From: an uncultured Bacteroidales bacterium
Lineage (GTDB): Bacteria > Bacteroidota > Bacteroidia > Bacteroidales > UBA932
Direction of reading: 5' to 3'
NCBI GenBank assembly: GCA_946415475.1
Contig: CAMKSQ010000008.1
Location: 1 to 64,000, forward strand
Length of the DNA: 64,000 nt
Positions 9,056 to 15,393 of this stretch are shown one piece after another. Within the stretch, counting starts at the first letter, position 1; every line of letters starts with the position of its first letter. Position numbers and translations under genes: made by a program. The notes beneath the pieces were generated by a model, which did no database searches, was not told where the DNA came from, and was given only the letters and a program-made list of their open reading frames with translations.

Positions 9056-10201
9056 ATGGAATTACAGTTAAATAGGAAAGAAGTGCCGGTGCTTCTGCTC
9101 ACCGGGTATCTGGGAAGCGGCAAAACCACCCTGTTGAACCGCATCCTGTCCAACAAGAAGGGCATCAAGTTCGCCGTTATCGTGAACGACATCGGCGAAG
9201 TAAATATCGACGAAAGCCTTATCGAGAAAGGCGGTGTGGTAGGGAAGACGGACGACAGCCTGGTGGCCCTGCAGAACGGTTGCATCTGCTGTACCCTCAA
9301 GATGGACCTGGTGGCCCAGCTGGCGGACCTTACCGCGGCGGGCAAGTTCGATTATATCGTCATTGAAGCCAGCGGCATTTGCGAGCCGGCGCCCATTGCC
9401 CAGACCATCAGCACCATGCCTGCGCTGGCGCCCCAGTACACCAAAGGCGCGCTGCCGTACGTGGACTGCATCTGCACGGTGGTGGACGCCCTGCGCATGA
9501 AGGACGAGTTCGACAACGGTGCGGCTCTGGAGAAAGAGGATATTGACGATGACGATCTGGAACGCCTGGTCATCGAGCAAATCGAGTTCTGCAACATCGT
9601 GCTGCTCAACAAGGCGGCAGAGGTTTCGCCGGAGGAACTGGGCAAGCTCAAGGGCATCGTCCGGAGCATCAATCCCGGCGCCAGGGTGCTGGAATGCAAT
9701 TATGGCGATATCGACCTGGACGAGCTCATCTATACGGGCATGTTCAATTTCGATGAGGTGGCCACTTCCGCCGCCTGGATTGCCGCCATCGAGGGAGAGG
9801 AGGACGAAGACGGGGAAGCGGAGGGCGAGGCCCTGGAATATGGTATCGACACGTATGTGTACACGCGCCGTCCGGCCCTGGACCTGAACAAGTTCGACCA
9901 CATGGTTGCCACCAAATGGCCTTCCAACATCATCCGCGCCAAGGGTCTGTGCTATTTCTCCAACGATATAGACAAGTGCTACCTGTTCGAGCAGGCCGGC
10001 AAGCAAAAGTGCATCCGCGACGCCGGGCTGTGGTTCGCTACCATGGAGCCGGAAGAGCTGGCGGAAATGATGAACAGGGACCGTAAGCTTCGGGCCGATT
10101 GGGACCCGGAATACGGCGACCGCATGCAAAAGATCGTGTTCATCGGCCAGCACCTGGACAAGCCTGCCCTGGAAAAACTGATGGACAGCTGCCTCGCATA
10201 A
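9056..10201 (+). CDS. COG0523/CobW-like G3E-family GTPase
   Basis: A 381-residue cytoplasmic protein. It has a Walker A motif GYLGSGKTT (residues 17-25), the metal-binding CxCC of the family (NGCICCT; Cys76, Cys78, Cys79), an ExxG-type segment (VIEASGICEP) and the guanine-specificity motif LLNKAAE (NKxx). There is an acidic insert (EGEEDEDGEAEGE) before the CobW C-terminal domain. The family inserts or delivers metal ions such as Zn2+ or Co2+. The target here is unknown. It is translationally coupled to the Na/Pi gene (3 bp gap). The tRNA-Ser promoter follows directly. Confidence 0.88.
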   Translation: MELQLNRKEVPVLLLTGYLGSGKTTLLNRILSNKKGIKFAVIVNDIGEVNIDESLIEKGGVVGKTDDSLVALQNGCICCTLKMDLVAQLADLTAAGKFDYIVIEASGICEPAPIAQTISTMPALAPQYTKGALPYVDCICTVVDALRMKDEFDNGAALEKEDIDDDDLERLVIEQIEFCNIVLLNKAAEVSPEELGKLKGIVRSINPGARVLECNYGDIDLDELIYTGMFNFDEVATSAAWIAAIEGEEDEDGEAEGEALEYGIDTYVYTRRPALDLNKFDHMVATKWPSNIIRAKGLCYFSNDIDKCYLFEQAGKQKCIRDAGLWFATMEPEELAEMMNRDRKLRADWDPEYGDRMQKIVFIGQHLDKPALEKLMDSCLA

Positions 10202-10207
10202 CTTTTT

Positions 10208-10238
10208 TTTGCGAACTCAAAAAAAGTTTCTATCTTTG
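10208..10238 (+). promoter_or_regulatory. Promoter of tRNA-Ser (-33 TTTG / -7 TATCTTTG)
   Basis: TTTG at 10208-10211 and TATCTTTG at 10231-10238 are separated by 19 nt, a textbook Bacteroidetes sigma-ABfr promoter, 27 nt upstream of the tRNA. Confidence 0.7.
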
Positions 10239-10265
10239 CAGTCCCGTTTTTCGGGACTTAAGTCT

Positions 10266-10356
10266 GGAGAGATGCTCGAGTGGCTTAAGAGGCACGCCTG
10301 GAAAGCGTGTATACTCCAAAAGGGTATCCCGAGTTCGAATCTCGGTCTCTCCGCCA
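10266..10356 (+). tRNA. tRNA-Ser(GGA), intact, serving as integration target
   Basis: The acceptor arm is GGAGAGA/TCTCTCC. The anticodon loop CTGGAAA gives anticodon GGA (Ser). A long variable arm typical of tRNA-Ser is present, the T arm contains GTTCGAAT, and an encoded CCA end follows. Its last 20 bp (10336-10355) recur exactly at 53435-53454, so the gene remained whole when the element inserted. Confidence 0.95.
10336..10355 (+). repeat. attL: 20-bp direct repeat at the tRNA-Ser 3' end
   Basis: CGAATCTCGGTCTCTCCGCC, identical to 53435-53454. On a random equal-base model about 0.002 such 20-bp pairs would be expected in a window of this size, so chance is unlikely. Confidence 0.85.
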
Positions 10357-10360
10357 AAAT

Positions 10361-10390
10361 GCCTTCTACAGTAGTGTAGGAGGCTTTTTT
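10361..10390 (+). terminator. Terminator downstream of tRNA-Ser
   Basis: GCCTTCTACA (10361-10370) pairs with TGTAGGAGGC (10375-10384) around a GTAG loop, with one G-T pair, followed by six T. It lies on the element side of the att repeat, so the element brings its own terminator for the tRNA. Confidence 0.75.
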
Positions 10391-10393
10391 GAT

Positions 10394-10417
10394 AAAAAAT
10401 ATCCCAAAAAATATCCC
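10394..10417 (+). repeat. Two tandem 12-mers at the left end (possible integrase arm sites)
   Basis: AAAAAATATCCC occurs twice without a gap (10394-10405 and 10406-10417). The same motif as tandem 11-mers, in the same orientation, lies inside the right end at 53321-53342. Placement at both ends of the element suggests recombinase or accessory-factor binding. Confidence 0.5.
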
Positions 10418-10908
10418 AAAAACTGGATAAAAAAATCCTTGCAGACATCTAACTTTATTTGGAGAGTAATTCCCAAAATCGAAGAAAACGAGTAGTCGAT
10501 GTTAACAAAGCTCGCCTTTTGTTACATCATCAGATTCTCATATTTTCTTGAATATTTTTCCGCTCGAAAACCATGCTTTTTTAAGTGGATTTTTCGCAAC
10601 ATTTTAGAATTTTTTATCATTTCCGGATTTTGGTTGACTCGGATTATTGCGCCATTTTTAGAGGTCGATGTGCTATAAAATTTATTTGATTTTTGATGAC
10701 TTTTTGCGACTTCGGCTGCAAAAACTGTTCGCCTCCTTGAGGCGTGCAAGGAGTTTCCCACGGGGAAACGCAGATGGGATTTGTAGCACATCTGCACTCC
10801 TTGCACTCTCCCAAATGTACTATTATCTTCTGGTCCGTCGCTTGCGAATATGTTACACATTTTGTGACGCGAGTTTGTGAATAAGCAAAAAACGGTAGTA
10901 GGAGAACA
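10418..10908. other. Non-coding left end of the element
   Basis: No convincing gene: the open frames here have no start context or family features, and the one on the minus strand consists mostly of translated repeats. The stretch is AT-rich, apart from a palindrome cluster at 10731-10804, and leads into the iteron-like repeats at 10909. Confidence 0.5.
10731..10804. repeat. Hairpin plus three-way-junction palindrome
   Basis: A hairpin GCCTC-CTT-GAGGC (10731-10743) is followed by an outer stem GCAAGGAGT (10746-10754) paired with ACTCCTTGC (10796-10804). The outer stem encloses two perfect hairpins placed back to back: GTTTCCC-ACG-GGGAAAC (10753-10769) and GCAGATG...CATCTGC (10770-10795). All stems match perfectly, apart from a 2-nt overlap (10753-10754) where the outer stem and the first hairpin compete. 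Possible roles are a replication or transfer origin, or a structured RNA on either strand. Confidence 0.5.
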
Positions 10909-10995
10909 CGGTAACACTGTATATACGGTAACACGGTAACACGGTAACACTGTATATACGGTAACGCTGTAACACGGTATATTCGGTAACACCGT
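10909..10995. repeat. Iteron-like CGGTAACA repeats
   Basis: CGGTAACA occurs three times without a gap (10926-10949) with further copies at 10909 and 10983 and a variant at 10960. A 24-bp unit beginning CGGTAACACTGTATATA is repeated with a 33-bp period (10909-10932 and 10942-10965). The array lies right next to the 3' end of the initiator-like gene. Such iterons are the usual binding sites of replication initiators. Confidence 0.6.
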
Positions 10996-10998
10996 AAA

Positions 10999-12090
10999 TC
11001 AGATCATTTTTAAACGAGATGCGGCAATCTCGAAACGAAGGTTTTCCATGTCTGGGAAGTGGGCCTTGATTACATTCTGGGTGAGGTCATCATAGTGCAT
11101 CTCCATCCATCTTTTAGTATTCTTCCCAACATACCAGATCAAGTCGTACTTCGAGTCATGAACTGGCCGAAAATCGCAAAAAGAATTGGGGTTTAGGATA
11201 AGTCGTGGATCAAGCCCCTCCAAGTGTTTCTCGGAGGCGTAGCAGTACAAATCCATCAGGCAGATAAGAAACTTTCGGATGAGGGACTCGTTGGAGATAG
11301 AAAGGCCTTGATCGCGGGCATTTTTACTCGAGCGTCCTTTTGCTGTTGTCTCTTTATTTGCATAAGAATATGCCAGGGATACGCGGCTTTTTAAAGACCG
11401 GTATCTCCGGTTCTTGGAGTCCTGCCAATTGTATCGGTAATTGAAATTGACAAAGTCCTGAACCTCTTTTTCTGGGTTAAATGCATCAAGTACAAAGAAT
11501 ATAACATAAAAATAAAAATCGTTGTCTTCGTTGTAGTCAGACTCTTTATTACTACAACAATCTATAAACATTCTTAATCTATCCTTATTCTTATACTTAA
11601 TATAGGGTGGTATTTGACCACCGGGTTGGTGGTCTTTCACCACCGCGGCAAGTGGTATTTGACCACCGGGTAGGTGGTCTTTCGTCACAGCGGCAAGTGG
11701 TATTTGACCACCGGGTAGGTGGTCAAATACCACCGGCTGGTACACCTCTCTTCTTTTGGAGCATGGTATTATCGGCAAGCTCCCGGCTTCGACATCTTGC
11801 AGCAGCTTCTCATAGTTTGTGTAGTAGCATATGCTTGCTCGCCCACGGAGAGGCTTTTCGACTCTGGTTATGTACTGCGCCTTCATCAGCTTAGGGATGA
11901 TGTCTTTTACGGTACGCTCATTGATCCTCAGACAATCTGCCAGCTGCTTGTAGTTGCCATAGTAGCCGCCACTGGATCCCCTGGAAAAAGAAGCAATCAA
12001 GGCGTAGACCACCAGGGTGTCTCCCCGTAGTCCCAGTACCCAAATCATCCTCAGGTCTATTATGAAGAATTGATAATTTGAGCTCACCAT
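10999..12090 (-). CDS. Winged-helix replication-initiator-like protein
   Basis: A protein of 363 residues. The N-terminal part (about 1-100) resembles winged-helix domains of phage/plasmid replication proteins: a 'YALIASFSRGSSGGYYGNYKQLADCLRINERTVKDIIPKLMKAQYI' type helix-turn-helix, split here by its own sequence. Residues about 120-170 hold 2.6 copies of a 15-residue repeat (DHLPGGQIPLAAVTK type). The C-terminal region has no recognised catalytic motif. Position beside iterons at the element end supports a role in replication or copy control of an excised form. An alternative is a plain regulator. No RBS is obvious, and the gene ends 3 bp past the iteron block. Confidence 0.55.
   Translation of the reverse strand: MVSSNYQFFIIDLRMIWVLGLRGDTLVVYALIASFSRGSSGGYYGNYKQLADCLRINERTVKDIIPKLMKAQYITRVEKPLRGRASICYYTNYEKLLQDVEAGSLPIIPCSKRREVYQPVVFDHLPGGQIPLAAVTKDHLPGGQIPLAAVVKDHQPGGQIPPYIKYKNKDRLRMFIDCCSNKESDYNEDNDFYFYVIFFVLDAFNPEKEVQDFVNFNYRYNWQDSKNRRYRSLKSRVSLAYSYANKETTAKGRSSKNARDQGLSISNESLIRKFLICLMDLYCYASEKHLEGLDPRLILNPNSFCDFRPVHDSKYDLIWYVGKNTKRWMEMHYDDLTQNVIKAHFPDMENLRFEIAASRLKMI
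11607..11733. repeat. 45-bp tandem repeats ending in a perfect 16-bp inverted repeat, inside the initiator-like gene
   Basis: Copies run 11607-11651, 11652-11696 and a partial from 11697. Each holds GACCACC...GGTGGTC. In the last copy this extends to GTGGTATTTGACCACC (11697-11712) and its exact complement (11718-11733) around a 5-nt loop. The repeat is in frame and codes for the 15-residue repeat of the protein. Confidence 0.8.
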
Positions 12091-12098
12091 AGTCAGGT

Positions 12099-12455
12099 TT
12101 ATTGGGTTTCGCGCTGCTCTCTCTGTGCCTTTTGGTAGTCATCGGCCAGTTGCCGGGCACGTTCTGCATCGAAGACGTAGCGGTGTCCAATTTTGGAAAT
12201 GATGGCGTCGTCCAGTGCACCTGCTTTTTTGATGGCATAGATAGTGCTTTCACAGCAGCCTAAATAGGCGGCCAGCTCCTTCATTCCAATAACTTGTACA
12301 CGTTTGACTGAGGAAGGGGCCGAAGTCGGGGCATTCATACTATTCGCATACTGCGTTAGCATGAAGAGCTCCTCTCCGGACATCATGCAGACGGGTTTTT
12401 TCATTAAGTCTAGGGCTTGATTCTCCAAGGGAATCTCGTTGTTCAGATTTTTCAT
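12099..12455 (-). CDS. DUF3853-like / excisionase-type DNA-binding protein
   Basis: A protein of 118 residues. The central part (about 50-105: VIGMKELAAYLGCCESTIYAIKKAGALDDAIISKIGHRYVFD, described here in pieces) has the MerR/excisionase-like winged helix pattern 'ELAxYLGxxxSTIYxxxKxGxxxxxIxKxGxRYxFD' seen in DUF3853 proteins of Bacteroidetes elements. These small proteins probably act as recombination directionality factors or regulators. It lies 8 bp upstream of the initiator-like gene, on the same strand, so the two likely form an operon. Confidence 0.7.
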   Translation of the reverse strand: MKNLNNEIPLENQALDLMKKPVCMMSGEELFMLTQYANSMNAPTSAPSSVKRVQVIGMKELAAYLGCCESTIYAIKKAGALDDAIISKIGHRYVFDAERARQLADDYQKAQREQRETQ

Positions 12456-12490
12456 AATATTGCATTTAAAGGTATCATTAATTTATATAG

Positions 12491-12520
12491 TGCGTTTTTC
12501 TGCGTTTTTCTGCGTTTTTG
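12491..12520 (+). repeat. Three 10-bp tandem repeats in the divergent promoter region
   Basis: TGCGTTTTTC twice, then TGCGTTTTTG, contiguous. They lie between the divergently transcribed DUF3853-like and double-HTH genes, just before the -33/-7 pair. Possibly an operator for one of these two DNA-binding proteins. Confidence 0.5.
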
Positions 12521-12552
12521 TTTGTTTTGTTTTGATTTGTTTTTTAATTTTG
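12521..12552 (+). promoter_or_regulatory. Promoter of the double-HTH gene
   Basis: TTTG at 12521-12524 and TAATTTTG at 12545-12552 are 20 nt apart. The gene starts 92 nt downstream, with AAGGAG at about 12634-12639 before the ATG, one of the few clear Shine-Dalgarno-like sites in the window. Confidence 0.45.
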
Positions 12553-12644
12553 CCAATGTAAAATGAAACCACACATAACATCAAATAAAAGTGATAGCAA
12601 AGTAAGTATATTATTTTAATATTTGCAAATAATTAAGGAGATAT

Positions 12645-13109
12645 ATGGAGTCAAGCGACAATAAATTGCAGTTCCTGCGTTCCTTTATGGAAACAAATGG
12701 TATCAGCAAAATAGATCTTGCTCGTGTTATGGGCGTGTCCGCTCAGAACATCTTCGTATATTTCAAGCGTGACGATATGAAGCTTTCCTATGCGCAGGAA
12801 ATCTTCGACAAGTTTGGCTACAATCTCACTTTCTCTTTGGAGAAGGAGCAGCAGTCAACGCAGGATGTCATTATAGACATACAGCCGCTGGTCTCGTCCG
12901 GCGGTCTTAAGCGCCTTGCCTTCCTTCGGGTTGCTTTTGCCCTCTATGACATCAAGCGTACGACCGTAGCAGAAGATCTAGGTCTGAACATTACGGGCGT
13001 AAACCGCTGGTTCCGCGTAGATGATATGTCCATATCCTATATCTTCAAGATAGCCGAATTATACGGTCTTAAAGTCCGCATCACCGCAACACCAAAAAAA
13101 GGAGGGTGA
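12645..13109 (+). CDS. Double helix-turn-helix DNA-binding protein
   Basis: A 154-residue protein built from two similar halves. The first (about 1-65) contains NGISKIDLARVMGVSAQNI and ends 'LTFSLEKE'. The second (about 85-150) contains IKRTTVAEDLGLNITGVNRW and ends 'VRITATP'. Each half is an XRE-like helix-turn-helix followed by a beta-strand tail, so the protein looks like an internal duplication. Such proteins are frequent in Bacteroidetes mobile elements and likely regulate element genes. It is transcribed away from the DUF3853-like gene and lies at the left boundary of the PUL cargo. Confidence 0.65.
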   Translation: MESSDNKLQFLRSFMETNGISKIDLARVMGVSAQNIFVYFKRDDMKLSYAQEIFDKFGYNLTFSLEKEQQSTQDVIIDIQPLVSSGGLKRLAFLRVAFALYDIKRTTVAEDLGLNITGVNRWFRVDDMSISYIFKIAELYGLKVRITATPKKGG

Positions 13110-13113
13110 CATT

Positions 13114-13127
13114 GTTGAGTCAACCTC
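13114..13127 (+). repeat. 14-bp direct repeat at the left cargo boundary
   Basis: GTTGAGTCAACCTC, repeated exactly at 51433-51446. The two copies separate the element backbone from the PUL cargo on each side. By itself a 14-bp match is not rare in a window this long. Its placement is what makes it notable. Confidence 0.4.
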
Positions 13128-13148
13128 TTTCTATTTATATAAAATGCT

Positions 13149-13156
13149 TATCTTTG
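13149..13156 (+). promoter_or_regulatory. -7 element of the GH3 gene
   Basis: TATCTTTG, only 4 nt before the ATG at 13161, so a leaderless or near-leaderless mRNA is expected. Confidence 0.5.
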
Positions 13157-13160
13157 AGAT

Positions 13161-15251
13161 ATGAAACGGTTATCTCTAAGCATTCTTGTAGTTGTCCTGG
13201 CGGTAATGTCCTGCGGGACACCTTCCCCTGAGAAACGGGCTAAAGAGCTCATTTCCAAAATGACCATTGAAGAAAAAGCATCTCTCATGCTGGACGAATC
13301 CCAGGCAGTAGAAGGCCTTGGAATCCGTTCTTACAACTGGTGGAACGAGGCCCTTCACGGGGTTGCCAGAAATGGAAAGGCCACCGTATTTCCCATGCCC
13401 ATCGGCATGGCCGCCTCTTTTGACGAACCGCTGGTGTACAGCGTCTTCACCGTAGTGAGCGACGAAGCCCGCATCAAGTACCGCCAAGCCGTGGAGACAG
13501 GGCATGTGGGCCAGTATCAAGGCCTTACGTTCTGGACGCCGAACATCAACATTTTCCGCGACCCCCGCTGGGGAAGGGGCATGGAAACCTACGGGGAAGA
13601 CCCTTATCTTACCGGACAGCTGGGCATGGCGGTGGTCCGGGGCCTCCAGGGACCGGCCGACGCCCCCATGCTGAAAGCCCACGCCTGCGCCAAGCACTTT
13701 GCCGTGCACTCGGGGCCGGAATGGAACCGCCATTCCTTCAATGCCGAAGTCAGCGAGCGGGACCTCCGGGAAACCTATCTTCCGGCCTTCCGCGACCTGG
13801 TGGTGAAAGCCGGCGTCAAGGAGGTGATGATTGCCTATAACCGCTTCCGCGGGGTTCCCTGCGGCGCCAACGACTACCTTGTCAACGACATCCTGCGTGG
13901 AGAATGGGGCTACAAGGGCCTGATTGTATCGGACTGCGGAGCCATCGCCAATTTCTACATGCCCGGACGGCACGGCTACAGCGAAGACGCAGCCCACGCG
14001 GCGGCGGCAGCCGTCCATACGGGAACGGACCTGAACTGCGGCGGCACCTATGAACATATACCGGAAGCGGTCTCCCGCGGCCTGCTGGACGAAAAAGACA
14101 TCGACCGCAGCCTGGAGCGCCTGCTTTCCGAGAGGATACGCCTAGGCGAACTAGACCGCGACCTGGGGCCGTGGAAAACGCTGCCGGAGAGCATGGTGGA
14201 GGGTGATGAGCATTTGGCCCTGTCCCTTAAAATGGCCGAAGAAAGCCTGGTGCTCCTTCAGAACAACAATTCCATCCTGCCCCTTGAAGCCGGTACCCGC
14301 ATAGCCCTTGTGGGCCCCAATGCCGACGACCGCGAAATGCAGTGGGGAAACTACAATCCCATTCCGGAAAAGACCGTTACCCTTGCCGATGCCCTTAAGG
14401 AGCGCGTCCCGGATTTAACGGTGGTCAAAGGCTGTGAACATGTTCTGGGTGAGGCCGATGTAAAAGCCGTACTTGAGCAAACGAAAGGTATTGAAACTGT
14501 GATTTTTGCGGGCGGAATTTCACCTAGGCTGGAAGGCGAGGAAATGTCCGTCGACCTCCCCGGATTCAGGGGCGGAGACAGGGAAGACATTGAGCTTCCG
14601 GCCGTTCAGAGAAACCTCATCAAGGCCCTGAGAGATGCAGGCAAGAAGGTGATCCTTGTGAACTTCTCCGGATGTGCAATCGGCCTGGAGCCTGAGACAA
14701 AGTCCTGCGAAGCCATACTGCAAGCATGGTATCCCGGAGAGATGGGTGGCACAGCCATCGCCAATATTCTCTACGGAGATGTGGTTCCTTCAGGCAAACT
14801 CCCCGTAACTTTCTACAAGAATGTCTCCCAGCTCCCGGACTTCCAGGATTACTCCATGAAAGGCCGTACATACCGTTATTTTGACGGTGAGCCGCTGTTC
14901 CCCTTCGGCTTCGGCCTAAGTTACACTTCATTTGAGTATGGCATTGCCGAAGTCAAAAAAGGCAAAGTCATAATCCCCGTCACAAATGCAGGAAGCACGG
15001 ATGCCGAAGAAATTGTGCAGCTTTACGTAAGCCGTCCATCAGACACTGAAGGGCCTCTGAAAACCCTCCGTGGATTCACCCGCGTAGCCATTGCCGCCGG
15101 TGAAACCGTCAAGGTGGAGCTGCCGCTTACTGATGAGACTTTCATGGCCTGGGATGAGGACGCCCAGCGCATGCTCCCGCAGAAAGGAGAGTGGCTTTTG
15201 ATGTATGGCGGAAGCTCCGGATCTTTGAAGAGTGTAGCGCACAGACTTTGA
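13161..15251 (+). CDS. GH3 family beta-glycosidase lipoprotein
   Basis: A 696-residue protein. Lipoprotein signal MKRLSLSILVVVLAVMSCGT (lipobox VMSC). GH3 N-terminal barrel with family landmarks WWNEALHG, the 'WTPNINIFRDPRWGRGMETYGEDPYLT' region, KHFAVHSGPE, and the catalytic nucleophile Asp in IVSDCGA (residue 258). Then the GH3 C-terminal alpha/beta sandwich and a fibronectin-III-like end domain (about 600-696). The fold subtype resembles beta-xylosidase/beta-glucosidase GH3 enzymes, but the sugar specificity cannot be fixed. Single-gene unit: promoter at 13149, strong terminator at 15297. It lies first in the cargo, in the same direction as susC. Confidence 0.9.
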   Translation: MKRLSLSILVVVLAVMSCGTPSPEKRAKELISKMTIEEKASLMLDESQAVEGLGIRSYNWWNEALHGVARNGKATVFPMPIGMAASFDEPLVYSVFTVVSDEARIKYRQAVETGHVGQYQGLTFWTPNINIFRDPRWGRGMETYGEDPYLTGQLGMAVVRGLQGPADAPMLKAHACAKHFAVHSGPEWNRHSFNAEVSERDLRETYLPAFRDLVVKAGVKEVMIAYNRFRGVPCGANDYLVNDILRGEWGYKGLIVSDCGAIANFYMPGRHGYSEDAAHAAAAAVHTGTDLNCGGTYEHIPEAVSRGLLDEKDIDRSLERLLSERIRLGELDRDLGPWKTLPESMVEGDEHLALSLKMAEESLVLLQNNNSILPLEAGTRIALVGPNADDREMQWGNYNPIPEKTVTLADALKERVPDLTVVKGCEHVLGEADVKAVLEQTKGIETVIFAGGISPRLEGEEMSVDLPGFRGGDREDIELPAVQRNLIKALRDAGKKVILVNFSGCAIGLEPETKSCEAILQAWYPGEMGGTAIANILYGDVVPSGKLPVTFYKNVSQLPDFQDYSMKGRTYRYFDGEPLFPFGFGLSYTSFEYGIAEVKKGKVIIPVTNAGSTDAEEIVQLYVSRPSDTEGPLKTLRGFTRVAIAAGETVKVELPLTDETFMAWDEDAQRMLPQKGEWLLMYGGSSGSLKSVAHRL

Positions 15252-15296
15252 TTCTTGACAAAACAACCTTGCATAATTGCGAACTCTGCACCCGAC

Positions 15297-15332
15297 AAAC
15301 CCGATTGACCAAAAATCGGGTTTGTTTTTTTT
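15297..15332 (+). terminator. Terminator after GH3, overlapping the susC promoter
   Basis: AAACCCGAT (15297-15305) pairs with ATCGGGTTT (15315-15323), followed by G and a run of T. The TTTG at 15321-15324, inside the right arm, is also correctly spaced (19 nt) to be the -33 element of the susC promoter. Confidence 0.85.
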
Positions 15333-15351
15333 ACTAAAGTCTGTACTTTTG
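15321..15351 (+). promoter_or_regulatory. susC operon promoter
   Basis: -33 TTTG at 15321-15324 and -7 TACTTTTG at 15344-15351 with a 19-nt spacer. The ATG at 15394 is 42 nt downstream of the -7 element. Confidence 0.6.
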
Positions 15352-15393
15352 GTATGCTTAAAGCCAAAAATAGCACTTTTAAACCATATAATC

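Noticed and set aside
10230..10448. Minus-strand open frame running through tRNA-Ser
   Set aside because: It is the reverse complement of the tRNA and the attachment region. Such frames are common false genes at tRNA sites.
10731..10804. Branched palindrome as a retron or group II intron RNA
   Set aside because: No reverse transcriptase gene is encoded nearby or anywhere in the window.
10522..10992. Minus-strand open frame of about 150 codons across the iterons
   Set aside because: Its N-terminal part is only translated repeats (VTVYTVLPC type) and no domain, signal or start context is present.
10909..10995. Regular repeats as a CRISPR array
   Set aside because: Repeat unit is 8 bp, partly contiguous, with no unique spacers and no cas genes. 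Iteron-like is the better reading.
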